The notes under the pieces were generated by a model. That model ran no database searches. It was not told the origin of the DNA and saw nothing but the letters and a program-made list of their open reading frames with translations. A DNA stretch of 64,000 bases, from assembly GCA_046533895.1 (NCBI GenBank), contig JAWDOK010000001.1, positions 186,001-250,000 on the forward strand. The letters are read 5' to 3'. The position numbers were made by a program, and so were the translations under genes. This document shows positions 16,131 to 25,054 of the stretch, piece by piece (position 1 is the stretch's first letter; each line of letters opens with the position of its first letter). This stretch comes from Acidianus hospitalis (lineage in GTDB: Archaea; Thermoproteota; Thermoprotei_A; Sulfolobales; Sulfolobaceae).

Positions 16131-18401
16131 GTGATAAAATTGCTATTAGATTCATCAATATTTAGCCGAGCAATTATTACATTTGATATCTCATCATTGA
16201 AAAAATTTATGGACGTAGATGAAAAGGAAGTTGTAGTTGGTAATTTGACTTCAATGTCTGGAGAGATTTTGAGCTACTTGAATCCCAAACCAATAAAGGC
16301 CGCAACTAAATTGCCCGATGGATCCTATTATAAGATAATAGGAAAAAAATATGGGATGACATATGCTGAAGTTCCTGCTGGGCTCACCTTTGAAGATCTA
16401 ATAGAGAAATTGAAGTCAGAAAATTTATTTCCAGCGATATTTCCCCTTTATTTGAAAGGGACTATTGGCGGATTTATATCTACTAATGGGTCTGGATTTG
16501 GAAGTTATAAGTATGGTTTTGTAAAGTATAAAATTCCAGTTTATGAACTAAAAGATAAGGATACAGCAATAGTTGGGTTAGTTAATTATTCTGAGTTAAT
16601 AGAATTAGATCAAGAAAGTCCTTTTGCCTGGTCAGCTGTAATTTTTCCCACAGAAAATATTGTTAAGTATTATGTTCCATCTTTTTATTCTTCTCTTGTG
16701 GGGAAAGGTAAAGTAGTATCTTTAGAAAAGCTAATTAACGATATATATAACAGTGTTCAATCTATCTTAAAAAGAAACTATATACCTGTCTGCTTAAGGG
16801 CCTCCGAGTATTCTGTATTGATCCAATCTCCTATTGAAAGCAAGCTAGGGTATATAATTAATTATAATTCCCCTTCTAAATTTTATGTAATATGTGGCAA
16901 TATAAAGAGAGATAATTTAGATAAATTATTTGATTTTTTGAAGAAGAACCCTTCTGTATATCCTTTTCCTTCATTACAAGAATATAAGGAGATTCATAAG
17001 TTTATCTTATCAAAATATAAAAAAGAGATAAAAGTTCCAAAAAACTTGGAAAAAATCAAGTCACAATATTTGGATGCTGTACAATGCATTAATTGTGGGT
17101 TATGTCTTGATAAATGCCTAGCATACACTGTAACTAAAAATATTATTTACTCACCGGTAGGAAAAATAAATAGATTATTAACAGGGGTTATGGATTTTGA
17201 ATATTGCTTCGGATGCAAAAATGACGATGATTATTGTCCTGTAGGAATTAAGATTTCCAAACTAACTGAGGTTTTACCTCAGTTAAACAAATATAAAGAT
17301 AAGATTTCTATACCTATAGATACAGTACCGAGTAGATTAAAGGAGCTAGAAGCACTACTAGATTCTAAATATAAGAGTTATCCAGTATACTTACTGTTTG
17401 TAGGCTGTGCAGCAAAGTACGATCCTTTAGGTATAGAAGGCTTTATGAACTTTCTTTTAGAGAAAGGAGAGGAATTGAAAGGTTTCTCTCCTAGAGTAAA
17501 GCTTCTTGATAATGAATGTTGTGGTTTTGACAAATATATATCAGGTGATATAGATGGAGCTAATAGTGACGTTTCTAAAATTGTTGACATAAAAAATAAG
17601 CTAGCTGCACAAAAGGTGTATTTTCTTTGCCCGGAAGGTTTGTATGTTTATAATTCTTTATCTGGTGACAAAGGAATTTTGGCATATGAGGTTATTAAGC
17701 CTTACGTTAAAGATAAGGTGTACTTAGGTTGTTGGGCAAAGAAACTAGGTTTTGAAGGTGAAGAACATGAATGTGCTGGCTTATTATTTACGTCATATAA
17801 GGGTGCTCAGCTACCTTTATTTAAAAAGAATATAATAACAATTTGTCCATTCTCAACTTGGAAATTTTCTACTCAGTCTGTATATTCTCTATTTAACAAA
17901 GGGGAGAAGTTAAAGGCAAAGGATAAGGTTATCTTCGAATTTTCTGATCAATTATTTACTGATTATGTAATTTCGTCTTTGAAGAATAGCGTTTTAGCAT
18001 CTGTTGACGATATCGCTGATAAGACAATAAACTGGATTATGGGTGGTAAGAATTACTTTATACTTCTGATAATACCCATAATTAGAAAAAGGTTTTCCTC
18101 TCTTTTAATCTCATCGTTATCAGAAAATAAGGAACTTGTAAATTCTTTGAAAACTTTATCTGAAAATAAATTGCTAATGGAGGATAAAATAAGGAAAGTT
18201 ATAGACATAATTAATTCATACAATTTTACTGAGCTTGTTAGTGATTTAATAGTAAGGATATCTAATTCTCCTAGACTGGAATACGAAGCTAAGAAAATCA
18301 TAGAGTCAGAAGATTATAAAAAAGCGTTAGAAGAAGCGATAAAGAAAGTAATTATAGATAGAGTACTAGAAGATACTATACAAGAAGTCATCTATAGTTA
18401 G
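16131..18401 (+). CDS. FAD-binding / Fe-S fusion oxidoreductase (GlcD-GlpC type)
   Basis: The 756-residue protein fuses three parts. Residues 30-190 are an FAD_binding_4 domain (YAEVPAGLTFEDLI and GTIGGFISTNGSGFGSYKYG). Residues 320-370 are a ferredoxin-like region with CINCGLCLDKC and CFGCKNDDDYC. Residues 410-600 are a cysteine-rich region with NECCGFD and GCW. A helical tail of about 150 residues follows that I do not recognise. Relatives oxidise 2-hydroxyacids such as glycolate or D-lactate. The second CCG is degraded (HECAG) and one [4Fe-4S] Cys set is unusual, so activity is uncertain. Confidence 0.75.
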   Translation: MIKLLLDSSIFSRAIITFDISSLKKFMDVDEKEVVVGNLTSMSGEILSYLNPKPIKAATKLPDGSYYKIIGKKYGMTYAEVPAGLTFEDLIEKLKSENLFPAIFPLYLKGTIGGFISTNGSGFGSYKYGFVKYKIPVYELKDKDTAIVGLVNYSELIELDQESPFAWSAVIFPTENIVKYYVPSFYSSLVGKGKVVSLEKLINDIYNSVQSILKRNYIPVCLRASEYSVLIQSPIESKLGYIINYNSPSKFYVICGNIKRDNLDKLFDFLKKNPSVYPFPSLQEYKEIHKFILSKYKKEIKVPKNLEKIKSQYLDAVQCINCGLCLDKCLAYTVTKNIIYSPVGKINRLLTGVMDFEYCFGCKNDDDYCPVGIKISKLTEVLPQLNKYKDKISIPIDTVPSRLKELEALLDSKYKSYPVYLLFVGCAAKYDPLGIEGFMNFLLEKGEELKGFSPRVKLLDNECCGFDKYISGDIDGANSDVSKIVDIKNKLAAQKVYFLCPEGLYVYNSLSGDKGILAYEVIKPYVKDKVYLGCWAKKLGFEGEEHECAGLLFTSYKGAQLPLFKKNIITICPFSTWKFSTQSVYSLFNKGEKLKAKDKVIFEFSDQLFTDYVISSLKNSVLASVDDIADKTINWIMGGKNYFILLIIPIIRKRFSSLLISSLSENKELVNSLKTLSENKLLMEDKIRKVIDIINSYNFTELVSDLIVRISNSPRLEYEAKKIIESEDYKKALEEAIKKVIIDRVLEDTIQEVIYS

Positions 18402-18867
18402 TTGTTAGCTTATATTTTTTGTCTTTCCAGTCAAAATATATTAGCCCTGATCTTTTAAGAAGTATAAATAGAGGTACTAATCTTTTAGGAATTTTATCTT
18501 CTATATTTTCTTCCTTATATATAGAAAATAATGATAATAGTAGCTCAATTGTATCCTTAAATGTTACTATGGACCTCTCGTCATCAAAAGGTATCTTTAC
18601 TAAATTAGGGTGTGCATTAATTGAAATATTTTGATTATTCATTATCACGTATCCTTTATCTAGGATCTCATCAGTTAATGATTTCTTAAATTGCTCCTTT
18701 ACATTATAAGTTAACGTATGTAAGTTTTCATTATTGTTCTTATGATCCTCATAATACGAATCGCCGTTTATTATTTTAAGCATAAAATCCTCAACTTCTT
18801 TAATATCGTCGTCTGTTATTTCGAACTTTCCTGGCCATTTATCCTCTTGAAGTTCTCTTAATGACAT
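18388..18867 (-). CDS. Hypothetical protein (Sulfolobales-type)
   Basis: The 159-residue acidic, lysine-rich soluble protein is not recognised. No membrane segment or cysteine motif. The C-terminal half (DTIELLLSLFSIYKEEN, then LVPLFILLKRSGLIYFDWK) could be a winged-helix-like element. It is convergent with the flavin/Fe-S oxidoreductase gene (14-base overlap) and divergent from the MoaD-MoaE gene. Confidence 0.6.
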   Translation of the reverse strand: MSLRELQEDKWPGKFEITDDDIKEVEDFMLKIINGDSYYEDHKNNNENLHTLTYNVKEQFKKSLTDEILDKGYVIMNNQNISINAHPNLVKIPFDDERSIVTFKDTIELLLSLFSIYKEENIEDKIPKRLVPLFILLKRSGLIYFDWKDKKYKLTTNYR

Positions 18868-18912
18868 TTATAATTTTTAAGAGAAATATGAATGTTAGAG
18901 AGGTAAATAAAA

Positions 18913-19602
18913 ATGATAAAAGTAAAGTACTTTGCGTTTATTAAAGATATAACAGGGAAAGAAGAGGAAACTCTAGATCTTAATTGTAATACTATAGATT
19001 GTATTATAAAATTTTTATCTGAGAAATATGGTAGAAAAATGGAAGAAATACTAAAGAATGGAATAAATGGTGTTAAGGTCACAATTTTAGTTAATGGAAA
19101 AATCTCACATACAGTTGCGGATGGAGATGAAGTAGCAATATTTCCTCCGCCTGCAGGCGGAGAGTTAGTTAAAAGCAAATTTGATCTATTAAAAGAAATT
19201 AGGAAGTTTAGGGAAAACGCTCCTCCTGAAGCAGGTTCGCTAGTAGTATATCTGGGTTTTGTTAAAGGTATAGTTGATGGCCATAGAGTTTATGAATTAA
19301 GATACGAAGCGTACGAAGATTACACAATTAGACGATTAAAGGAGATCGAAGATGAACTTATGAAAAAATATCATGATGTAGTAAAAATTAAGATTATTCA
19401 TGTTATATCAAATATGAAACCTGGAGACGATGTTCTATTAATTATGTGCATGGGACGTGGTAGAAAAGACTCCATAAAAGCGGTAGAAGAAGCAGTAGAA
19501 CTCGTAAAAAATACTACTGGTATCTGGAAATTAGAGATAAGGGACGATGGAGAATTTTGGGTAGTTGCTGGAAATACTAGGGTGAAGAGAATAAATGATT
19601 AA
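18913..19602 (+). CDS. MoaD-MoaE fusion, molybdopterin synthase
   Basis: Residues 1-83 are a ubiquitin-like MoaD ending in PPPAGG (G82-G83); residues 84-229 are MoaE with the catalytic region MGRGRKDS and IWKLE. Molybdopterin synthase adds sulfur from a MoaD C-terminal thiocarboxylate to precursor Z. Here Gly-Gly is internal, so a protease cut after G83 would be needed to free it, as known for JAMM-processed MoaD-MoaE fusions elsewhere. The gene starts with ATG 18913 after a GAGGT Shine-Dalgarno at 18899-18903. The next gene (ThiD-ThiN) overlaps by eight bases. Confidence 0.92.
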   Translation: MIKVKYFAFIKDITGKEEETLDLNCNTIDCIIKFLSEKYGRKMEEILKNGINGVKVTILVNGKISHTVADGDEVAIFPPPAGGELVKSKFDLLKEIRKFRENAPPEAGSLVVYLGFVKGIVDGHRVYELRYEAYEDYTIRRLKEIEDELMKKYHDVVKIKIIHVISNMKPGDDVLLIMCMGRGRKDSIKAVEEAVELVKNTTGIWKLEIRDDGEFWVVAGNTRVKRIND

Positions 19603-20938
19603 AAATGTAGCTTTAACAGTAGCGGGTATAGATACTGGAAACGGAGCTGGAGCAGAAACTGATATAAAAGTATTTGAAATGCTCGGAGTTCATGGAGTTA
19701 TGGCAATAACTGCCATAACTGCACAGAATACAAAAGGAATTTCGGACATAGAAGTTGTGAAACCTGATTTCTTAAGAAAGCAAATAAAAGTTGTTAAGAG
19801 TGATTTTGATATCAAGTCAGTAAAAATAGGAATGATTTATAATAAGGATCAATTTAAGGTAGTAAATGAAGAATTATCTGGGTATAAAATTATTACCGAT
19901 CCAGTAATTTATGCAAAGGACGGAACTCAACTAATTAATGACGTTGATGAGTATAAGAAATTGATTTTGAGAATATCAACAATTATAACTCCTAATGCAG
20001 TAGAGGCATCTATACTTTCTGGAATTAAAATTGATACAATAAAGGACGCCGAAGAAGCTATAAAAAAACTTTACGAAGAATACGGAGTTCCTTTTGTAAT
20101 AGTAAAAGGAGGTCATATGAGAGGCGAATATAGTTTTGATATATTATTTGATGGTAAAGAATTTTATGAGATAGGCTATCCTAGGTTAGATAAGAAGGAC
20201 ACTCATGGAACAGGAAGCGTTTTCGCATCTGTAATATCTGGTAAAATTGCTAAAGGAGAAGAAGTAATTAATGCTTTTAGAGAAGCCAGAAAGATTTTGC
20301 AAAATGCAATTGATTATGGTCTAGAAATAGGACATGGTATAGGTCCTATTGATCCGCTAGTATATAACGAGAAAAAATCGCAGAAATATCAAGTTATTGA
20401 AGATATGACGAAAATTGGTGATTTTATAGAAAACGAAGAAAAATTCTGGAAACTAATACCAGAAGTTCAATCTAATGTTGCACATAGTATTTCTCCTCAA
20501 TATGTAGAAGATTTAAATGATATAGCCACATTTAGAGGGAGAATAATTAGACGATGGGATAGAAAAGTCATAGTAGGATATCCTGCAGTTTTCGGTAATC
20601 CAACTCATACTGCAAGACTTTTATTAGCTATAATACTTAATTACAGAATTGGAAATACTTTGATAAATATTAGATATGATGAGAAAATTTTGTCTGCATT
20701 TAAATCCTTGGGATACGAGATTATTGAGATAAACAGAGAATTAGAACCTCAGCATGGAGAAGGCAAAACTATGCAATGGATAATAGAATATATAAAAACA
20801 CAATACGGAATAAAGAATAATCTGCCTAATGTTATTTTCGATAAAGGTATGAAAGGAAAAGAGGCTATGATAAGATTTTGGACAAATAGCGCTGACGAAA
20901 TGATAGAATCTTTAAGGTTAGTATGCAAAAGTCTTTAG
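19595..20938 (+). CDS. Bifunctional HMP-P kinase / thiamine phosphate synthase (ThiD-ThiN)
   Basis: The N-terminal 260 residues are ThiD-like (AGIDTGNGAGAETD, VVKGGHM, then DTHGTGSVFAS as the ribokinase-fold active site). The C-terminal about 180 residues are ThiN, the archaeal thiamine phosphate synthase, ending near WTNSADEM. Together they phosphorylate hydroxymethylpyrimidine phosphate and couple it to the thiazole phosphate. It overlaps the MoaD-MoaE gene, placing two sulfur-related cofactor steps on one transcript. Confidence 0.92.
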   Translation: MIKNVALTVAGIDTGNGAGAETDIKVFEMLGVHGVMAITAITAQNTKGISDIEVVKPDFLRKQIKVVKSDFDIKSVKIGMIYNKDQFKVVNEELSGYKIITDPVIYAKDGTQLINDVDEYKKLILRISTIITPNAVEASILSGIKIDTIKDAEEAIKKLYEEYGVPFVIVKGGHMRGEYSFDILFDGKEFYEIGYPRLDKKDTHGTGSVFASVISGKIAKGEEVINAFREARKILQNAIDYGLEIGHGIGPIDPLVYNEKKSQKYQVIEDMTKIGDFIENEEKFWKLIPEVQSNVAHSISPQYVEDLNDIATFRGRIIRRWDRKVIVGYPAVFGNPTHTARLLLAIILNYRIGNTLINIRYDEKILSAFKSLGYEIIEINRELEPQHGEGKTMQWIIEYIKTQYGIKNNLPNVIFDKGMKGKEAMIRFWTNSADEMIESLRLVCKSL

Positions 20939-20939
20939 C

Positions 20940-21482
20940 ATGGATTTAGAAAGAATGATTGTTGCATCGAAAAATCTTGTAAGAACTGGATGGATGCAAA
21001 AGGGAATTCCTCCAGCTATAGGTGAAACTGTTGCTGACCATAGTTTTGAGGCAGCAGTAATAGCATATTATTTAGCGAGAAAATTGGGTGAAAAAGGTAT
21101 AAATGTAAATCCTGATCATGCAGCAGTATTGGCTTTATTTCATGACGCTGGAGAGAGTGTATTAGGAGATTTGCCTAAATGGACAACTGAAAGAATAAAT
21201 AAGAAAGATGCAGAAAAGGAAGCTTTTGATGAATTTGGATTTGGTAAGGAACTATTTGTAGAATTTAAAGAGCAGAAAACCATAGAGTCAAAAATTGCTA
21301 AAATTTCCGATAGACTGTCAACTTACTTACAGAGCGAAAGATATATGAAGCAAGGCTATGAAGTTAAAGAAATAGCGGAAAGCTATCTGCCAGAAATAGA
21401 GAATATGATTTCTGACTATCCTATCACGCTAATAAAGGATTTTATAGAGAATGTTATAAGAAGTAAAGCATTTAAAGAATGA
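20940..21482 (+). CDS. HD-domain phosphohydrolase (YfbR-like 5'-nucleotidase)
   Basis: The 180-residue HD hydrolase has metal ligands H34 (ADHSFEAA) and H68-D69 (LFHDAGE), followed by GDLPKWT as in YfbR-type deoxynucleotidases. It starts one base after the ThiD-ThiN stop and is followed by pyrophosphatase, so the operon may be involved in nucleotide or phosphate turnover. Substrate not established. Confidence 0.88.
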   Translation: MDLERMIVASKNLVRTGWMQKGIPPAIGETVADHSFEAAVIAYYLARKLGEKGINVNPDHAAVLALFHDAGESVLGDLPKWTTERINKKDAEKEAFDEFGFGKELFVEFKEQKTIESKIAKISDRLSTYLQSERYMKQGYEVKEIAESYLPEIENMISDYPITLIKDFIENVIRSKAFKE

Positions 21483-21497
21483 GTATTTAACATACTT

Positions 21498-22013
21498 ATG
21501 AAAGTAACTCCAGGCTCTAAAGCTCCAGAATTAGTGAATGCTTTTATAGAAATACCTATGGGTTCTAATATAAAATATGAATATGATGAGGAAGAGGAAG
21601 TATTAAAAGTTGATAGGATATTATACACTTCAATGTTCTATCCATTTAATTACGGATTTATACCTGGAACAATGAGTGAAGACGGAGATCCACTTGATAT
21701 ATTGGTTATAAGCAATTATCCATTCAACCCAGGAACAGTAGTGGAAGCTAGGCCAGTTGGTTTAATTTATATGACTGATGAAGAAGGTGTTGATAAAAAG
21801 ATAATCGCCGTTCCGAAGGACAAAGTAGATCCTACTTTTTCTAACATAAAAGATGTTACTGATATTCCGGATGCAATAAAAAACAAACTAGTCCACTTCT
21901 TTGAGCATTATAAAGAATTAGAACCAGGTAAATGGGTTAAGATTTCGGGTTGGGGTACTGCACAAGAAGCTAAGGAGGAAATTAAGAAGGCAATAGAGAG
22001 GAATCATAAATAA
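21498..22013 (+). CDS. ppa: Inorganic pyrophosphatase (family I)
   Basis: The 171-residue soluble pyrophosphatase hydrolyses PPi and drives biosynthetic reactions. The signature EDGDPLDILV and the active-site tyrosines and lysines of YPFNYGFIPGT are present. Length and sequence fit archaeal homohexameric enzymes. The stop overlaps the next start as TAATG. Confidence 0.96.
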   Translation: MKVTPGSKAPELVNAFIEIPMGSNIKYEYDEEEEVLKVDRILYTSMFYPFNYGFIPGTMSEDGDPLDILVISNYPFNPGTVVEARPVGLIYMTDEEGVDKKIIAVPKDKVDPTFSNIKDVTDIPDAIKNKLVHFFEHYKELEPGKWVKISGWGTAQEAKEEIKKAIERNHK

Positions 22014-23311
22014 TGCAAGTATCGATTTTTTTAGGATTTCTTCTTGTTTTTTCAAGTTTACTTTCGTCGTCGTGGTTAATTCTACAAGTGTATTATATTA
22101 AATCCATTAAGGATGAAGAAATTGAAAATAGGATTGATCTTCAATCTCAAAATAATTATAAAATCTCAATTATTATAGCAATAAGGAACGAAGATACTGA
22201 CACAATTAACGAATTAATACAAAATTTGCGAAATATAAATTATGATAACTATGAAGTTATAATAGTATCAGATGATCCACCAGAGAAGTTTAGAGAAATA
22301 TTATCTAATATAAGCAAAATACCAGAAAACGTAAAAATTATTAGAAGAAGTGAGAATAAAGGAAGAAAAGCCGGTGCGTTGAATTATGGAGTAAATATAA
22401 GTTCTGGAGAATATTTAGTATTTTTAGACGCTGAAGCAAGAGTCGAAAATGACTTTCTTATTAAGATTTCAAAATATTTAACTCAATTTGACGCAATAGC
22501 AATGAGATTAAGAGTAAGGAATAAGGAAAATTGCGTAGAAAATGTTTATTATCAAATGACAGAGCATTCCATGAATGCACTATTTCTTGCACGAGATAGA
22601 AAGAACTTTATAATATTTCCTAATGGTTCGGCCTTTGCTATAAAAAGACGAATATTTGAAAGAATAGGAGAGTGGAAAGAGGGAGCCATCACTGAAGACT
22701 TAGAAATGGGGATTAGACTTGCGCTATCTAATGTAAAAGTGAAATTTATAAACAACATAGTGATATATACACTTTCCCCATTTACTTTATCTGATCTTTA
22801 TTTTCAAATAAAGAGGTGGGCCTATGGCTCTGGAGAATTATTTTTTGAAGGTTTATTACTATTGAGAAAAGGGTTAAGAGGATTAGAGGGATTTTTATAT
22901 GTTATTCAGTGGGGTATTTATTCTGCTTTCATATTTTTCCTAGTATTGACCTCAGTCTTAGGATTTATAGTTAATATTTCACCTTACTTTTATACCATTT
23001 CTATATTAATTTATACCATTTCTATACTAGTTTACTCGATAAATTTTAAGGTAAATTCTTATAACCTGCATAAGATCTCGTCAGTAGTTCTATGGTCTTC
23101 ACTAATCGGATTTATACAAGGTTTTTTGCATATAGGAACTAAATGGAGAGTGACCCCAAAAACAAATAAAAGCAAAGACGAATTACCTATATCTATTAAG
23201 ATCTTTGGAATTTTACTATTTATAATATCATTCTTAGAGTTATTAAAAGGATTAATATTTGAGTCTCTGATTCTATTTTCTCTATTCTTAAGTATAGCTA
23301 TTGTACAGTAG
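22013..23311 (+). CDS. Membrane glycosyltransferase, family 2 (processive type)
   Basis: The 432-residue protein has an N-terminal membrane segment (about 5-27), a GT2 catalytic domain (ISIIIAIRNED, VIIVSDD, FLDAEARVE, then TEDLEMG) and the QIKRWAYG motif of cellulose/hyaluronan-synthase-like enzymes, followed by four or five C-terminal membrane segments. It likely transfers sugar to a polysaccharide or lipid at the membrane. It overlaps the pyrophosphatase stop by one base. Its end overlaps the convergent secretion ATPase gene by 14 bases. Confidence 0.88.
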   Translation: MQVSIFLGFLLVFSSLLSSSWLILQVYYIKSIKDEEIENRIDLQSQNNYKISIIIAIRNEDTDTINELIQNLRNINYDNYEVIIVSDDPPEKFREILSNISKIPENVKIIRRSENKGRKAGALNYGVNISSGEYLVFLDAEARVENDFLIKISKYLTQFDAIAMRLRVRNKENCVENVYYQMTEHSMNALFLARDRKNFIIFPNGSAFAIKRRIFERIGEWKEGAITEDLEMGIRLALSNVKVKFINNIVIYTLSPFTLSDLYFQIKRWAYGSGELFFEGLLLLRKGLRGLEGFLYVIQWGIYSAFIFFLVLTSVLGFIVNISPYFYTISILIYTISILVYSINFKVNSYNLHKISSVVLWSSLIGFIQGFLHIGTKWRVTPKTNKSKDELPISIKIFGILLFIISFLELLKGLIFESLILFSLFLSIAIVQ

Positions 23312-25019
23312 GCTTAACAGACGAAATTCTACTAACTTCTGCTAATGCTTCTTCTGGTCTTATGCTATATTTAATTATATATTTCTTTACTAATTTGTAG
23401 CTCTCTGGATCTTGAACTACGTCCCTAGCAGAAGCTAGCATTTTTAAGTAGAGAGCTCTTCTCTCTAGTTCTTCTTTTAATTCTTGTAGCGTTCTTCCGG
23501 ACTCCTCTAATCTACTCCTCATAACCTTTGCATTTTCTATATCTAAAATATGAGTATCTGATTTAGCATCCCAATTTACTACTCTCCTAAAGTCATTCCA
23601 GCTTACTATTTCGTCAACTCCAACAACTCTTCTCTTAAGTATTATTTTATCTCCTACATAAACGGGTAACCTCCTAACGTTAATAACTATATTCATCATT
23701 GGTATCCATTCTTGCGGAATATTTAATGGAGCATTCATTAACCTCTTTATTGCTGAGTCTGTGTCGTATGCGTGAAATGTTGTTGCACCTCCGTGCCCAG
23801 TAGATAAAGCCTGAAATAACACGTAAGCTTCCGCGCCTCTAATTTCTCCTACAACAATAATATCCGGCCTATATCTTAAAGAGAGTTTTAACAAGTCCAT
23901 TAACGAGATTTCTTTTCCGCTCTCTCCGTATGCGGCTCTTGCATATAATTGTACCCAGTTATCTTGAGCTAGTCTAATTTCTGGTATATCTTCTATAGAT
24001 ACAATTTTCATCGAGTCTTTAGCTAGATTTAATATAGAGGACATTACTGTAGTTTTTCCTGCACCGGTAACCCCTATTACCATGAATGACATTCTCATAT
24101 CTATTGCATACCATAAATATGCTGCGACATCTGGAGAAATAACTCCAGAATTTATTAAATCAAGAATTGTAATAGGTCTCTCACTAAATCTTCTTATGAC
24201 GAATGAGGAACCTCTAGCGCTAACTTCTGATCTAAAAGTTGCGGCAATTCTATCTCCTTTAGGTAAAATGCCGTCTGAAATAGGATCAGCAATAGAAATG
24301 GTTTTTCCTGATAGAGAAATGAGTCTTAATACCATTTCATCTAATAGTTCTTTTCCATCAACTTCCATATCTAGTACTTTCATTTTCTCCTGGAAGGTAA
24401 TATTAGTTGGAATATATTCAAATTCTCTATGATAAACGAAAACAGGTAAATCTAATCCGCTACAAGATATGTCTTCTATTCTAAAATCTCCAAGAAGTGG
24501 AGTTAAAACATTATAACCGAACATATTTCTAAGCAAGTAATATAATGCGACCTTAGCTCTAGTACTAAGTAATTTTAGACCAGCCCTTTCGCCTTGAATT
24601 ATTTTTAGATCTGGTCTTTTTGCTGCGGAAGCTAATAATATTCCTCCCAAATCAATTGTAGAAGATTCTTCTACTAGCCTTCTTTCTATTTCTGAAATTA
24701 AAAATGTATAGATATCAAATGCTGGGTAATCCATTGGAGGTTCTAAAAGCACGTACTTATATATTCCTTTTTCTTGGTCATATGTTATAAAAACATGTGG
24801 ATTAGCAATACTAAGTTCAATATTTGCATCATTTATTGTCTTTTTTATGTCATTAGGAATAATATTGAGTAGATTAATTTCATAATCTGATATAATTTCC
24901 GTTAACTCCTCCGTTTGAGCAGAAATGGGCATCAAAGGAGCAGGCAAGTTTATTTTCTTTGTAACCGTAATTTTATTCTGATTGTTCTTAAAAGTTAATT
25001 TGGGAAAACTAAACTTCAT
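23298..25019 (-). CDS. Type IV pilus/archaellum-type assembly ATPase (GspE/FlaI family)
   Basis: The 573-residue secretion ATPase has Walker A GVTGAGKTT (316-324), Asp box SIEDIPEI, Walker B RPDIIVVGEIRG and the His box STGHGGATTFHA. The long N-terminal part includes a cysteine-free domain of about 150 residues before the catalytic core. It powers assembly of type IV pilus-like filaments. Its membrane partner is the gene at 25055-26893, 35 bases upstream in the same operon. No pilin gene is adjacent. Confidence 0.92.
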   Translation of the reverse strand: MKFSFPKLTFKNNQNKITVTKKINLPAPLMPISAQTEELTEIISDYEINLLNIIPNDIKKTINDANIELSIANPHVFITYDQEKGIYKYVLLEPPMDYPAFDIYTFLISEIERRLVEESSTIDLGGILLASAAKRPDLKIIQGERAGLKLLSTRAKVALYYLLRNMFGYNVLTPLLGDFRIEDISCSGLDLPVFVYHREFEYIPTNITFQEKMKVLDMEVDGKELLDEMVLRLISLSGKTISIADPISDGILPKGDRIAATFRSEVSARGSSFVIRRFSERPITILDLINSGVISPDVAAYLWYAIDMRMSFMVIGVTGAGKTTVMSSILNLAKDSMKIVSIEDIPEIRLAQDNWVQLYARAAYGESGKEISLMDLLKLSLRYRPDIIVVGEIRGAEAYVLFQALSTGHGGATTFHAYDTDSAIKRLMNAPLNIPQEWIPMMNIVINVRRLPVYVGDKIILKRRVVGVDEIVSWNDFRRVVNWDAKSDTHILDIENAKVMRSRLEESGRTLQELKEELERRALYLKMLASARDVVQDPESYKLVKKYIIKYSIRPEEALAEVSRISSVKPTVQ

Positions 25020-25054
25020 TAAAAAAACATATTGTATTTTCCATATTTAAATTT

